This document shows, in pieces, positions 11,101 to 23,712 of a stretch of DNA of 64,000 bases. Where the stretch lies: positions 4,254,714-4,318,713 of the forward strand of contig NC_030857.1 of the NCBI RefSeq assembly GCF_000208745.1, in the 5' to 3' direction. The notes below the pieces were generated by a model. The model was not told where the DNA came from and made no database searches. It worked only from the letters and a program-made list of their open reading frames with translations. The DNA comes from Theobroma cacao. Taxonomy: Eukaryota; Streptophyta; Magnoliopsida; Malvales; Malvaceae. The position numbers were made by a program, and so were the translations under genes. The first letter of the stretch is position 1; every line of letters begins with the position of its first letter.

Positions 11101-13880
11101 TTCTATCTCTTTCATTGCTAGAGGGAACAAACTCAAGTATCCCCATCAAAATAAAACGAGAAGTCAAATCTTCTTTCATTGCCTTTTGTCTCCAAAGAAA
11201 AATGAAAGAAACAGGTTCGCCAAAAAAAAAGCCGCACATGAATCCCATTAAAGCATACGTCTGTGTCATATTTAATTTGGTTTGCACGAATGATTGTGAA
11301 ATGGATGAGGGCTGTCTATCAATATATATTTTTATATTACAACAGTTGGATCATTGCCTTTCTGTTTAGCAGTATGATATTATATCCTCCAAACTAATTT
11401 GTACTGATATGTTGAAAATCTTGATGTGCATGCCTACAAAGCCTACTGTACGATTGTTGAAATTTTTTTTTGTAATGTCTCTTTGCTCCTGCAGGAGAAA
11501 AGGTGCATAAAGCTTTAACTGGTAAATGTCTCCGGAGACTGTTTTGTTGACATATTGGGATATGGATTTGATTCACGATAAGCATAATAATAGAGTTAAA
11601 AGAGATGTTTCAATTCGTAGTCGTTGTCACTAAAAAATAAGAAAAGAAATCCCATCGTGAGCATGCAAAGCTTCAAAGTCTTCATGATCCCAATAATGCA
11701 AGCTATGAAACAAAATGGTAAAAACCATTTTGAGTGGACCTAAACTTTACAAAAATTAAACGTCATTCTCATACTGACCGTCCATACCATAGAGATTAAA
11801 GAAGCTCCCCATAGCCTGGTCGGTTTCAAACTGACATGCTTTATCGTCATGTTAATATGATTCTTCCTCCTCCTACCACTCCTACTCTCTAGTTCCCCCA
11901 ATCTTTTTATTGAAAAACAGATAGAAAAAGACAATAAATTAATAATGGATCACTTCTGAACTTGATCAATTTGAGCTTTTTTTCCAAATGTAAACTCTAT
12001 CGAAATAATGAGCCGTTCTAATTTTTCAAGCTCATTATGCAATACACTCAACTTAGTATTGATCAAATCATGTGACTAAGATAATAACATAATATATAAT
12101 AGGAACTGCATTTTAAATCAATGCAACTTAATTATTTCTAAAGAAAAAGTCTTAATTCTGAAACTTTTCTCCTCCAGATTTGACTACTGTTACAAAAGGT
12201 AATCGTCAACTCATGCATAAATAAAATTGAGAAAGAAGGCAAAAATTTTGACTTTCGTAGGAGTTTGCGATCTTTACCTTTACAGTGGAGCAGGAGAGAA
12301 AGGATCCAGAATAGCATCTCTGAGCCCACTGAATCTGGGGCAGAAAACGGTTTCACATAGTGCAAGAAAGGTGCAACTTGTGGTGAGAATTGAGTAGGCA
12401 AGGCGGGTACAACTCGCCATGTTTTTGGGATTGAAGTCCAGCTTTCAGTCGGTGTATATGTTACTATTCAGAACTTACAAACAAGTCATTATAGAGACCA
12501 GCGGGGCCGAAAAATGGCTAAATGCCACCATAAACAATTTTCATCAGAGTAGGTTTTGATCTGCTGACGACCCTTGATTGTGCATACTGTTCCACTACAT
12601 TGTTTTTCTGATTGATCAAAAGATTTCCTCCGTGCCATAGTAATATATTTCACCGAGGTTGGCCCCATTTGGATTTTGGTTGTTATGCCTTAACAAAGCA
12701 GAAAAGATACTCGCATCACTGCTACTATTATATACTAGTATAATAATTGAAAAATGAGCCCTAAGTATTTGTTTTGACAGCGCATTCTTATGACTTTATC
12801 CCCCATAATGCTACTTGCGTTTGTACGTACCCATAATATGGCCTATTTCCATTTGGAAAATTGCTTTCAATTGGTTCCTATCATATATATTTCACTTGAG
12901 GTCAACTTTGACTTTTCAATTTTTATTGTTGTCAATATTTAACTTAGTTGATAAATAGTGTTTAAGAATATTGTAATAAAAAATTTGACTTTGGATGTGG
13001 ACTTTATCAAAAAGAAGAGAAGACTTTTTCTCTTAGTGGAAATGATTGTTGGCCTTACCCTCGGGAAAAAAAATCAACTTTTATTATTATTGGGTTTATT
13101 TTAACATTAAGCTAGCTAATAGATTAAATAATAATATTTCATTACAATTTGTCTATGGCCTTTAGGAATGACATATTTTCACGTCCCATATGTCAACGGG
13201 GGTTGAGGATGGAGAGCCATCAAAGTAGATTTTGGTATGCTGATTCAGGCCTCAATCCTGTTTTCACGAATTTAATCTTTTTAATTACCTTTATTAAAAG
13301 TAATTTAAAAATGATTAATAATGACATTAAACATTTTGGTTTAAATTTGATCATGTGACTATTTTATTGGTAATGTGATATGTTAACTTAAATTTTCTTT
13401 TATCGGGTGGTCGATGTTAATATGAATAGAAGTTTTTTTAGTAAAAAAACTAAAAATTTTATTTTTTTAAATTTATAAAAATAAAATATGATTTTTTTTT
13501 AGATTGATACTTGTTAAGTAATTAAAAAAAGTAATCCACTTTAGCATGTCAGATCGTTCACTAAAATGCCACATCATTTAAAGTAAAAGAAAAATCTTAA
13601 AATTATTATCAATTGTTTTTAAATGACCAAAATTACCAAATTGAGATAGTAAAAGATTAAATTCAAATTTGGACTTGAGAAAATTTGTAAAGTCAAATAA
13701 ATTAAGAAAAATATCCAATAAATTGTTGATAGAGTTCTTAAATTCTACTAGTGAGGGTTGTCACATACACCCTTAAAGTATAACCAAAAAAATTAAAAAA
13801 TTAATGTGATAAATCAAAGAATATGTGACAATATTTTAATTCTACTTGTAAAGTTCAAAATTAAAAAATTTAATTTGATG
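8171..13880. other. Gene-poor intergenic region
   Basis: I see no supported gene in this 5.7-kb stretch. It contains a C14 homopolymer (10101-10114), AT-rich DNA after 12.7 kb, and a stop-free minus-strand frame of 109 codons at 12138-12467 that is protein-like in composition but has no recognised family. A 141-codon plus-strand frame at 10944-11369 lacks an ATG at its start and any recognisable domain. From about 13.88 kb the sequence becomes similar to the upstream flanks of the membrane-protein array further right. Confidence 0.5.
10101..10114. repeat. C14 homopolymer
   Basis: Fourteen consecutive C residues (a G14 tract on the other strand), which stand out in an AT-rich background. The length may be unreliable in sequencing. 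Confidence 0.8.
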
Positions 13881-14076
13881 AATTAGTGTGTTTTCCTCCT
13901 TACCAGACATGTTTCCTTTGTTTTAATTTAATTTATTTCCTTCACAGTTTTTTTTGTGCAAAATAATTTTTAAGACATGCAAATGCAGCATGGTTTAATG
14001 ATTACTTTTCTTACTTTTAATCATCCAAAAGTGAATATGATATTATGAATCAAAATGAGGCCCATTATCTGTGTAG

Positions 14077-14159
14077 CTTCAGCCCATCAGTCCCTTAGTC
14101 CATAGCTTCAGGCTTCAGCCCATCAGTCCCTTAGTCCATAGCTTCAGGCTTCAGCCCAT
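14077..14159. repeat. 36-bp minisatellite, 2.3 units
   Basis: The unit begins CTTCAGCCCATCAGTCCCTT and is 36 bp long. It occurs at 14077 and 14113, with a partial third unit at 14149. It lies inside the extra sequence that separates the upstream flank of the pseudogene copy (about 13.88-14.05 kb) from its gene body, in DNA of otherwise unknown nature (about 14.05-15.43 kb). Confidence 0.8.
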
Positions 14160-15644
14160 TCGTTCATAGATTTTGTAAGGCTCCCTTGGCTCTGATAATC
14201 TGTTAAAATTTTCTATGTCATTAGCAAAATCCAACTCGCAAAGATAATTTTACATTTACAAAGAAATTAATTATGACAAATAACATTGACATAATTCATA
14301 AAAAATATTATTTGATATAAATCATTAGATTATTTCTATTCTAATCATTCGCAGTGGCGATCTCCCAAATGCATAAATAAAAAAATACCAAGATTGCTTC
14401 TCAGAATTTGCATAAAAATATCTAGCAAGAAGAATCTTAATTTCATGTTACACTTCAAATAGATTAAAGACCTGCTATGAACATATAGTGCTCAGAAACT
14501 CTGTCAAATAAAAAATGGCCTTTTTGGATAATTAAAGAAATTTTATTTCAACAGCCAAAAATAGCTCCTATTCTTTTTTTTTTTTGGAAAAAAAATAGCT
14601 CTTGTTCTTGAGATGTCAGCTTCTTTAAAACCATAATTTTTTTTTAGTTATAAGCAAGCCTTTTTACTGTCTCATATAATATCAACATGTTCACTTATGG
14701 CATGTACAGATTCATTAGAGACTGCTCATTGGATGAAATTAAGCATAGAACCTTAGACAGTAAATAATTCACTATTTATTTTTCTTTCATTTTAAAATTA
14801 GATAATTCCGTTAATCAATTAAATTTTTTTAATTGAATTAACTGAGTCTCTTAACCGAACTAATTAAATTTTATAAATTAAATTGATTTTAACAGACTTT
14901 TGTACACTTGTACTTCTAGCTGTTTGTTGATTTAATTCTTGTGCCTTAGCATAACTCTTTAATAATTTATTAGTTTATCAGGTTAAAGTGCTAGAATCAT
15001 TGATTTACATTAACTAATTATGCATGTTAAACTTCAATTCCAATGAATATTTACATGGATAGTTGAATTAATGAGAATTGAGACGTAGATTGTATAAAAA
15101 AATCATCAAAGTTATGAGGATTATCCCTTTGCTAATTAATTTCTCAGAACTTTAACTTGATCTTTATAATATAGTTTATGGATTTTCTTAATCATATAAT
15201 TGGTCCCCCTCCTCATTTTCCCAAAAATTTTCACCTTTTGTTGAGTAAACATTAAGTATTTTTTTTATTTTTTTAAATTAATGTATAAGCTTTTTACATT
15301 TCAAAATGCATCTTCCTATACGTAAATGCATATAATGTTCATCTTATATTATAGAGCCTTTATCTCTCTCTTTCTCTCTCCATATATATATATATACACA
15401 CACAAATACAAGTTAATAGAGCATCATACGTTTCATCATTTATGGTTTTGCTATTTTAAATCATCCAATTAGGTGATAGTATTACGATTGAATAGGGAAA
15501 TGATTATTTAGTATTCTGGATATTAATTTAAGAAAGTGATTACTTCTTAAATAGCGCACAAACTTAAAATTAAATAAATTCAACTTTCCATATGTTAAAC
15601 ATCTAGAATATATACAATATTTTCCCTAGGTTAACTGAGATAAA

Positions 15645-16099
15645 ATGGAGGTATGAAAGAGACTTTCAAGGATGGTTTATACCAATTTGCTAATATTGGC
15701 TTACCATAGTAGCTATCAGAACGGATTTTCTTCCCACGGCCGTTGTGTTGGGTGTGGGTTCCGTTTCATATTTCTTAATTCTTTAGCTACCCGTGGAGGA
15801 CTTCAAAAGACTTGGATAATGGTGACAATGCCGAGTGCAAAGAAACTAATAAACTTCCAGTTTTGCTTTTTCTGCCCCGCATGCATCTTGTGGTGGATCA
15901 TGGTTCCAATATCCTGGAAGATGCTAAATTATGATTGGGGAAAGCTTTTAGTATATATATATATATAATGAATTTCTTGACTCTGGCTTTCTCGCCTCGT
16001 ACGTTTGGTATCGATGCATGGGGAATCGGTGAAGCATCCACAAAGGCTGCGGAAGTATCTCGCCTTTCGGATATTGAGTCTGTCCAACCCAAGTCTTAG
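15645..16099 (+). pseudogene. Degenerate copy of the array membrane-protein gene
   Basis: The leader CCCTAGGTTAACTGAGATAAA matches the acceptor and leader of the intact copies, but the ATG at 15645 is followed after two codons by TGA. Downstream, the DNA for the conserved block is recognisable but spread over frames: the stretch for GDNAECKET near 15825-15850, a shifted equivalent of the ILC.I...W..LN.Y segment near 15885-15950, and DIESVQPKS with a stop at 16099. A (TA)n run interrupts the region for the last helix. The 3' flank (16.49-16.56 kb) also matches that of copy D. It is clearly a relic and should not make the family protein. Confidence 0.75.
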
Positions 16100-16744
16100 A
16101 CAGCGTATTGGCAGACACCGGTGCTTGCTTAGGGAGGTGCTTGCTTAGGGACTTTGGTAGGCTTTTGAAATGTCTAGTATGCCATGAATGTGATATACTC
16201 TTCTTATCTAGTGTGTTTCTGCTGGTTAACGGAGGAATGCAAGCTACATATATATATAGTTCTACAGTATCTTCTTTAGTAAAATTGCCGCTATAAGAAT
16301 ATTTATTTTTTCCTCGCTACTGTTCCTTGCCCCCTCGTTTCTCATTTTCGAATCAAAAAGTTCCTATTTTGATTATATATTTGTCCTTTCTGCTTTTTTT
16401 TTTCTTAACAGAATTGCATACACTTCTATTAGTGGAATTGCATATTTGACATTACTTTTATAGTGTCATTCTTCACGAGACAGTTAATTTATTATAAAAA
16501 CAACTTCAACATAAATGAAATGCTACAAGGATACCGCATCCTAAAGAATATTACTAAAAAGAAATCTGATTTCCATAATTAGCGGATGAAAAACAAATGA
16601 GAATATGTTTAAAGTTTATAACAAGAAAAATGAATTAAAATCTCCCATACAAACAGAGTTAATGGAGTTAAACTAGCACAAAACAAAATAAACACCCTCC
16701 AAATGGTCCTTAATTAACTGAAGACAAAATAATGCTAAAACACT

Positions 16745-17607
16745 TCAAACTTGTTGTGTACAACCACACACTAAAACTGGGATCTGTCTAGACTCATCAT
16801 CGGCAGCAGGCATGGTCTGTGAGTGAAGGTCAGCCAAGTTATAAATTTGGTCTTGACATTTCAGGCGGGATGGTTTCTTCCTTTGGTTCATAAACTGAAA
16901 AACTGCTATTGTCACGCTTACCGTCAAAGATATAGCAGAGAGTGGGATATTTAAGCGTTTCTGATAAAACCATTTTGCACCCATTTGAGCGTAAGAGATT
17001 AACACAAGTACACCGCATATGACTATTTGTAATGTTTCTTCCAATGTAAGTTCTGTACAGTTAATATGACCATAACGGATATAGATTTTCTCAGTTATAA
17101 TTAAAAAGAGGATTAATGATATTGTAAACGAGATAGGGGCTGCACCTTCCCAATGTGCAGACCAAATATCGAAGACGAAAGAGATAACTTCCAGACCCAG
17201 CAACACGGCTGTAAACAAATTTCCTAGGTTTCTGTTCGCCTGTCAGATATATATTTTAAAAACATTAAAATATTTAAAAGAGAGAGTTAAATAAAACAAA
17301 CAGACTATTAAAACCGGTTCAGATGCTGTACCCAAGAACAACAAACATCGGCACAATGTTGACAGTAAGAAGCAGAAAGACCGGAACAATATTGACGAGC
17401 AGGAGCAATAAAACGAGCGTTACCAGTGTTAATAACACCGGAACAATATTGACGAAAAGAAGCAAAAAGAGCGGAACAGTACTGACGACAAGAAGCAAAA
17501 CGAGCGGAACAATATTGACGAGTGGCAATAACACGAGCATTACAAGTGTGAATAACATCGGCGGCATAAACACTAGCTTCATAAAAATTCAACCCAGTAG
17601 TCGTCAT
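16745..17607 (-). CDS. Putative Cys-rich-repeat plus four-helix membrane protein, family not recognised
   Basis: Two-exon model on the minus strand: 17332-17607 (92 codons from ATG) and 16745-17239 (164 codons plus stop), 256 residues. The intron is 92 nt, donor TGG|GTACAG, acceptor GACAG, phase 0; this joins the frames without a stop, whereas the alternative hydrophobic frame of exon 1 does not. Exon 1 encodes 11-residue repeats of the form RQYCS(A/G)xxASx at about residues 30-92. Exon 2 encodes four hydrophobic segments at about residues 100-119, 128-144, 165-183 and 194-210 of the joined protein, followed by a polar tail ending VCGCTQQV. The topology is reminiscent of the neighbouring array family, but I see no convincing sequence match. 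Exon 2 is well supported as coding by length and composition; exon 1 and the splice are less certain. Confidence 0.5.
17350..17540. repeat. 33-bp minisatellite with variant 57-bp spacing
   Basis: The core GGAACAATATTGACG (first unit variant GGCACAATGTTGACA) starts at 17350, 17383, 17440, 17473 and 17506. Spacing is 33 bp except for one 57-bp step that contains an extra 24 bp; a version of that extra segment recurs after the last core. All steps are multiples of three, so the repeat is translatable as 11-residue units. It forms most of exon 1 of the minus-strand gene. Confidence 0.85.
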
Positions 17608-19254
17608 TTTTCTTCTACTTTCTTTTTCTCTTTTTTTTTTTCTTTTCCTTTCTTTCTCTCTTTTTCTTCTCCTTTCAGCTGGTACCTTTCTTTCTTTCTT
17701 TCTTTTCTCCTTTCAGCTGCTACTATGCGGCTAGGGCACCGTAAAAAATGTTGCTCATTTTTTCAGCGGGTACACTGCAGCAGGAGAGAGGAGAGGTAGG
17801 GTACAGTGCAGTGTGCACGGTTATTTTGTCCTTTCCGCATGAAATTTACACGTAACAAAGGAAACAAAAGTAAAAAGAGGAGAAAAAAAAAAAAGAAGAG
17901 GAGGAAACTGCATCCCATTAGTTGGGAAAAGGAGGCGGAGCCCAAAAGAAAGGCGCATCTGCGTCGGAGGCGAGGCTTGTAGCGGATTAGACTAAGGGTC
18001 GCTCTTGGGCGAACTACTTCATCCAAAAATTTAGAAAATTTCAAATTTAAAATATTTCCAATCATCTTGTGAGAAATAATAATAATAGTAATAAAAGAAT
18101 ACAAAAAATTATACAAAGGAAGAGATGGCACATGATTGATTGGTATCATTTTTTGAATGGATGCCGCAAGTCCTCATTTTTTTTGGGTGTAACCGGGCTC
18201 CTCAATTTTAAAATTATTTTGTAGATAAGAGATTATTTTTTAAAATGAACTTAAGTTATGTTTAATGTAATATTTTAAATAAATAAACTTAAATGGGTAA
18301 TTAATCGATCACATTTAGTCAAAAAAGATTGATAATGACTATTTTAAGTCTAGTGATCAGATTCTCAAACTCGCATATTAATACACTTATGAAAGCAATT
18401 CAAGAAATCTTTGACCTTAAACAAATAGAGAACTTAGTCACCATTGCGGATCTATGTTTGGAGCTTACTGATGTCCTTTCATTGTCCACACCCCATACAA
18501 CAATAAAATTGCTTTTGAGAGTGGGAATATGATGCATAGGATGATTTCACCTTTCTTTTCCATCTTTTACTAATATGAGATATCTATTTCCGTTAAACTT
18601 TGGGACTTAGATGCTTCCAATCATCCTAATTTTGTTTGATACACGTTGGCAGCAGGTGACTAAAGTGGTGAAAAAGAAAGGTAAGAGGCGGAAGCTTAAC
18701 AAAGATTGTGGAAGCCCACAAAACCAAGAGATGATGTGGGTGGGCAAGGAGAGAACCTCGGGCAAGGCCCAAAAAGAGTGGAGGAGGGACTATCGGGCCA
18801 GCAAGTGAGTGGGCTAGTGGACCACATTAAAGAAAACAGTGATAAGGGAGAGTTGGGTTCGATTTGTTTGGGTGTTTTTAAAACCCAATTAGACAATCCA
18901 GCCATGGTTGTAAATAGTGGAAAAATGGAGAGTGATTTTAAATCTCAAGAAGGCAGAGTAGCAGCCGATGAAAAATGACAAGAAATAGGAGGCATTATTT
19001 AGATATTGAGGAGAAGATTCTGGGCAGTAAAAGTAACAAAAAGAAATCTTTCAAAAAGAAATCTTTCAAAAAGAAGGCTCAAAAAGAAAAAATTATTCGG
19101 TGGCTAATAATACCCTTTTCGACTCCTTTCCGGCATTTAGAAAATGCTTTTCTTTTCCACAAAGGAAAGTGGCCTATGAACCATATATGTGCTTCTCACT
19201 TTGTTCTAGAACCAAGCAAAATCACTCGTAAAATAAGGAAGTTAAAGTATTGAT
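17608..19254. other. Intergenic region upstream of the LINE relic
   Basis: Begins with a long polypyrimidine tract (about 17605-17710, TTTC/CTTT repeats), then AT-rich DNA. From about 18.6 kb there are short plus-strand open frames of polar, Lys-rich composition, including a duplicated TCTTTCAAAAAGAAA block near 19045-19070. These could be the degenerate upstream part of the LINE relic, but I cannot confirm a domain. Confidence 0.35.
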
Positions 19255-19968
19255 CTGAATGGAAAAGGTCCCTCTAAGTTCCTATAAGCTTAACATCTAC
19301 GGTTCTGCCTTCGGTAAACCAGGCCTTACTGGAATAGAAGGTGCTATTAGAGATGATGAAGGTTTCGTTATGTGAGTCTTCCCCTCCCCCAGAGGCATAG
19401 AGGGCTCCAACTATGTCGAGTTCCTTGCTATCAAAGAAGGCCTTTGTCTGTTCTGCTCGTCACCATGGACTTCCAATTCTCTCATTGTCGAAAATGATTC
19501 TAAGAACGCTATTAGCTGGGTTCTGAACCTTAGCTTCGCTTCTTGGCGCATAAAGAATATTTACAATAACATTGAGGTCCTCAAAGTAGACATTAAGCTG
19601 GTCACCTTCACCTATATTAGCAGAGAAGCCAACCATCTAGCTGACGGGTTTGCCAAAGCTGGGGTCATCAGGCAAGGGTACTTCTCATCCCTCTTTTAAT
19701 GCTTGTCAATTTTCCTAGGTGTTGGATTTTATTGCTGATGTTCTCTCTCCCTTCCCAATTATTGGTTCATGGATCCTCTCTGACTGGATTGAGCTTTTGT
19801 TAGGGAAACTCTGATTTCCTCTTCTGTTGTAAGCTTAGAAGCGATTGGTTGTTTGATGTTGCTGTCTTTCTGATTTCTGTTGTAAGCTCGGTTTCGTTAT
19901 GACATTTGTCTGTGTTGTTTGTGTAAATATTGTTGCCTATGAACTTGTATTTTATTGGGGTAGATTTC
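19255..19968 (+). mobile_element. LINE (non-LTR retrotransposon) relic with RNase H domain
   Basis: The plus-strand frame from about 19260 reads as the C-terminal RNase H domain typical of plant LINE polyproteins. Visible elements are YKLNIYGSAFGKPGLTGIEG, then AIRDDEGF, NYVEFLAIKEGL, VENDSKNAISWVLNL and SREANHLADGFAKAG, ending with a stop near 19699. One in-frame TGA interrupts it after DDEGFVM. The usual catalytic Asp in the first strand (N.DG) is replaced by Tyr (NIYG); the Glu and the second Asp remain. Reverse transcriptase and endonuclease domains are not seen. The 3' untranslated part seems to run to about 19.96 kb. A dead fragment. Confidence 0.75.
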
Positions 19969-22620
19969 TCCCTTTGAAGTCATTGATTAATATCTTGGGA
20001 AGGCATATAATACCTCTGATGATCTAACCAAGTATTGCTGGATTTACTTTCTTAAGCTCAAGTCAGAAACTTTATCTAATTTTGTTAAGTTCAAGAACTT
20101 GGTAGAAAATCAAGCAAATGTGAGTATACAGGTTCTCAGAAGTGACAACGATAAGGAATACACTGCTAGGGAGTTTGAAAATTTTTTGTTTGAGTTTGCC
20201 ATCACTTATCAACTGATTGTTGCATATAGCCCTCAACAGAATGGAGTTTCTGAGAGGAAAAACGGAACTCTAATAGAGATGGCAAGATGTTTGTTATTTC
20301 AGAAGCACCTACCCAAACACTTTGGGGCAGAAGCTGTGAATACAGCAAACTATATTTTGAATTTGACATAGAGAATAACTTTGACAGGAGTAACACCATT
20401 TGAGGTATGGTTTGGGTACAAATCTTCAATAACTCATTTAAGAGTACTTAGGAGCATTTGTTATCAAAGGTTCTTGATCAAAGTAGGACTAAGTTGGATG
20501 AAAAAAGTATTGTGGCCATTCATATTGGATACAGTGAGGTCTTGAAAGGATATAAACTGTATAATGTGAAGACTCAGAAGATTTTTATTAGTAGAGATAT
20601 CAAATTTGATGAGTATTCTTACTGGAATTGGGAGAAGTCAATTGTTGATTCCTTGAATTTTCAAAACTTGGTGCAAGAGTTGTTATTGAGAGAAGATGAT
20701 GCAGAAGTGGATATTGAAGATGAAAGTCTTGCTGTGAGGGGTACTAGGTCATTGCAAGATATTTATGCCAGGTGTAATATGGCAGTGTGTGAACTTATTA
20801 GTTATGCAGAAGCTGCAACAGACAAAAGATGGGTGCAGACAATGGAGCAACAAATGCTGATGGTTGAGAAGAATGGTACTTGGTTATTGGTGGATAAACC
20901 AATAGATCAGCATGTAATTGGAACAAAGTGGATTTTTGAAACAAAGGTTAATGCTGCTGGAACAGTGAACAAGTACAAGGCAAGACTGGTGGTAAAAAGG
21001 TATTCTTAGATTTATGGTGTGGACTATTAAAAGACTTTTGCATCAATCGCGAGACATGACACAATAAGGTTGTTGGTTGCATTGGCTGCTTAAGAAGGTT
21101 GGAATATCTGGCATCTTAATGTGAAATCAACTTTTTTGAATGGCTATCTCTGTCAAATTAATTATCTCCCTATATGTTGATGATTTATTGTTTACCGGTT
21201 CGGATGTTAGTTTCTTAAGTGTTTTTAAGAACAAGTTGATGAAAGAATTTGAAATGACTGTCTTGGGAGAGATGCACTATTTTTTGGGATTACAATTCAT
21301 TCAAAGGTCAGATTATATTTGCATACATCAAAGTAAATATGCAAATGAAATTCTGAATAAGTTTCACGTGGAGAAATGTAAAGTTGTGGAAACTCCTTTA
21401 GCTTCAAACTGTAGATTAACCAAGGATGATGGTACCTCAAGGGCAGGAAGTTCAATGTACAGAAGCATCATTGGAAGTCTACTTTATTTAACTGCTTCAA
21501 GACCAAATATCATGTTCTCTGCTAGTTTACTATCTCGATTTATGCAAAGTCCCTCACAAACTCACTTTGCAGCAGCTAAGAGAGTATTGAGGTACATTAA
21601 AGGAATAATAGATTTAGGCTTGAAGTTTGAGAAGAAGAAAAACTCTATTATTATGGGATATTGTGATACTGACTGGGCAGGAAGTCTTGATGACTCTAAA
21701 GGCACTTTTGGTTATTGTTTTTCACTTGGTAGTGCAGTTTTTAATTGGAATTCAAAAAAGCAGGAGGTGGTGGCTCAATCTTCTGTAGAAGCAGAATATA
21801 TTACTATTGCTACTGCTACAAATCATGTGATTTAACTGAGAAAAGTCTTCCATGATCTGCGATATAACTATGAGAAGGGTACACTGCTATACATTGACAA
21901 CAAATCTGCTATTTCAATTGCTAAAAACCTTGTGCAGTATGGTAGGATAAAACACATCAAAGTGAAGTTTCATGTAATCCGAGAGGTTGTGAAAGATGAA
22001 GAAGTTGATATTCAGCACTGTGGCACTATACTGTAGCTAGCAGATATCTTTACTAAAAGTCTAAGTAATAATCCGTTCATGTTTCTAAGATCTGAATTGG
22101 GGATTTGTAGTTCAAACACCAAGGAAGTGTGTTGAATATTGATGGTTTTTTGATATGCAACGAAGCTACTGCAGAGGAAGAGGTAATTGTGATTTCAAGG
22201 GCTTGAAGTTCAAAAGGAACAGAAATATTTGTTTTTTTACTGTTTATTTTATGTTGATTAAAAGTCAAAATTTAGCTACTTTGCATAGTGAAACTGTGTC
22301 GTATAGGTAGTGTATCAGTCATTGTGACAGGGAATCTTTCATTCCAGCACCCTCGGTCTTTGTAATGCCAGATGGCTTCATCTGGTTTGCTATTTCTTTT
22401 ACATATTCTCTCTCTTTGAACAGCATCTATAATGGTTGTTGAAAGGAAATACTGTGCAGAAGCCGTTTTTTGAGGAAATAGTATTCTTCTCTCTCGACTA
22501 TTCTCTCCCCTGTTCATCATCTTCATCCTTTAAATATTCAAATGTTTTATTCTTTGCTTTGTAATGGCACCGTTGTAAACTAAGCAATTTATGAAATTCT
22601 CTTGCCATTAAAAAAAAAAA
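19969..22620 (+). mobile_element. Ty1/copia retrotransposon relic, 5'-truncated, ending in poly(A)
   Basis: The plus strand encodes, in order, a copia integrase core fragment (RSDNDKEY, SPQQNGVSERKN), the linker ending KGYKLYNVKTQKIFISRDI, the start of reverse transcriptase (WIFETKVNAAGTVNKYKARL), the catalytic YVDDLLFTGSD, and copia RNase H (YCDTDWAGS, SVEAEYI). Multiple stops and frame changes exist, and the middle of reverse transcriptase is deleted between FLNGYL and SLYVDDL. Gag, protease and the 5' LTR are absent. A purine tract is followed by TGTTGAATATTG at 22130, the likely start of the 3' LTR. The copy ends in A11 (22610-22620). TCCCTTT occurs at both 19969-19975 and 22621-22627, a possible target-site duplication. 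Confidence 0.85.
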
Positions 22621-22849
22621 TCCCTTTCTGACGGGGACTTTTGAGAACAGAAATTTGTTGATCAGGAAACAGGTTGAAGCTACGTGGTCGATGGGCAAGC
22701 AGCTTATCAAAAGAATATTAAAGAAGAGAAGATGGAAAGCAGGATTCCAAAATGCAGGAGTGCCGAGACAAATACCCAGAATATGGAGAACTTTAAAGAA
22801 CAGCCTGTTTGATGTTTGCATTTATATGCGGGTCGCAAAAGAGCGGGGA

Positions 22850-22855
22850 CACGTG
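22850..22855. promoter_or_regulatory. G-box (CACGTG) upstream of array copy A
   Basis: GGGGACACGTGACTAGCGCGTGG contains a perfect G-box/ABRE-like core about 860 nt upstream of the copy A start codon. The homologous position upstream of copy D (32181-32197) has two CACGTG cores. Conservation between copies may simply reflect shared ancestry. Confidence 0.4.
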
Positions 22856-23712
22856 ACTAGCGCGTGGTTAATTAAAATTATTAAATTAAGTACTACTGTA
22901 CACATTTGTATCACGTTTAGATAATAATATATCTTAGAATCCTGATAAATTTAAATTTAAATAATTATTTGTACAAGTGAAAAAGATTGAATTGAAATTA
23001 ATGCAATTAATTCAATTATTATTAGTATCATATTTTGATATTTAAACAAAATAAAAAAATTTGAAAATTGCTGACCGGTTCTCGGAGTACACTCAAATAT
23101 CAAATCAAACTAAAATTTTTTTGACTTGGTACTTTTTAAAAACATATGTTTTGAAGCATCAATATCATGGAAAAGATTAAGTTAAAATTAATGTAATTAA
23201 TGGCTACAATTCTACCTCTTAAATCCAATTATTATCATTATCATTTTTGAATGGATAATAAAATAGATTTAAAATTATATATTTATCCAAAAGAGAAGTT
23301 GGAGTTGTTGACCAAGTCCATAATTGCAGTCATAAGTTAGCTCCACATCAAGGGGAAAATAGAGAAGGGGTGGTTTCAACAGTGATCGGCAACTTTGTTA
23401 ACTGGGATTTAGTGTGTTTCTCGTCACCAGGTTTTTTTTTTTTTCTTTGATTCAATTTACTTTTATTAGAAATTTTTTTACACAAAATGATGATTAAGAT
23501 ATGCAAGTTAATTCAACATGATTTTATAATTCTTTTGTTCTTTCTAATCATCCCAAAATAAATATGGTATTATGATTATCTATTATTATGAATGATTTGA
23601 AATAATAATTACTTATTTAGTGTTGCAAATATTGCTTCTTCTAAATTTGCATGTTAGAATTAAACAAACACATAACTGATAAATTCTTTTTGCAGGTTAA
23701 CTGAAATAAAAA

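Noticed and set aside
10944..11369. 141-codon plus-strand frame
   Set aside because: It begins at TTG rather than ATG, lacks recognisable motifs, and sits in gene-poor DNA. The composition suggests chance.
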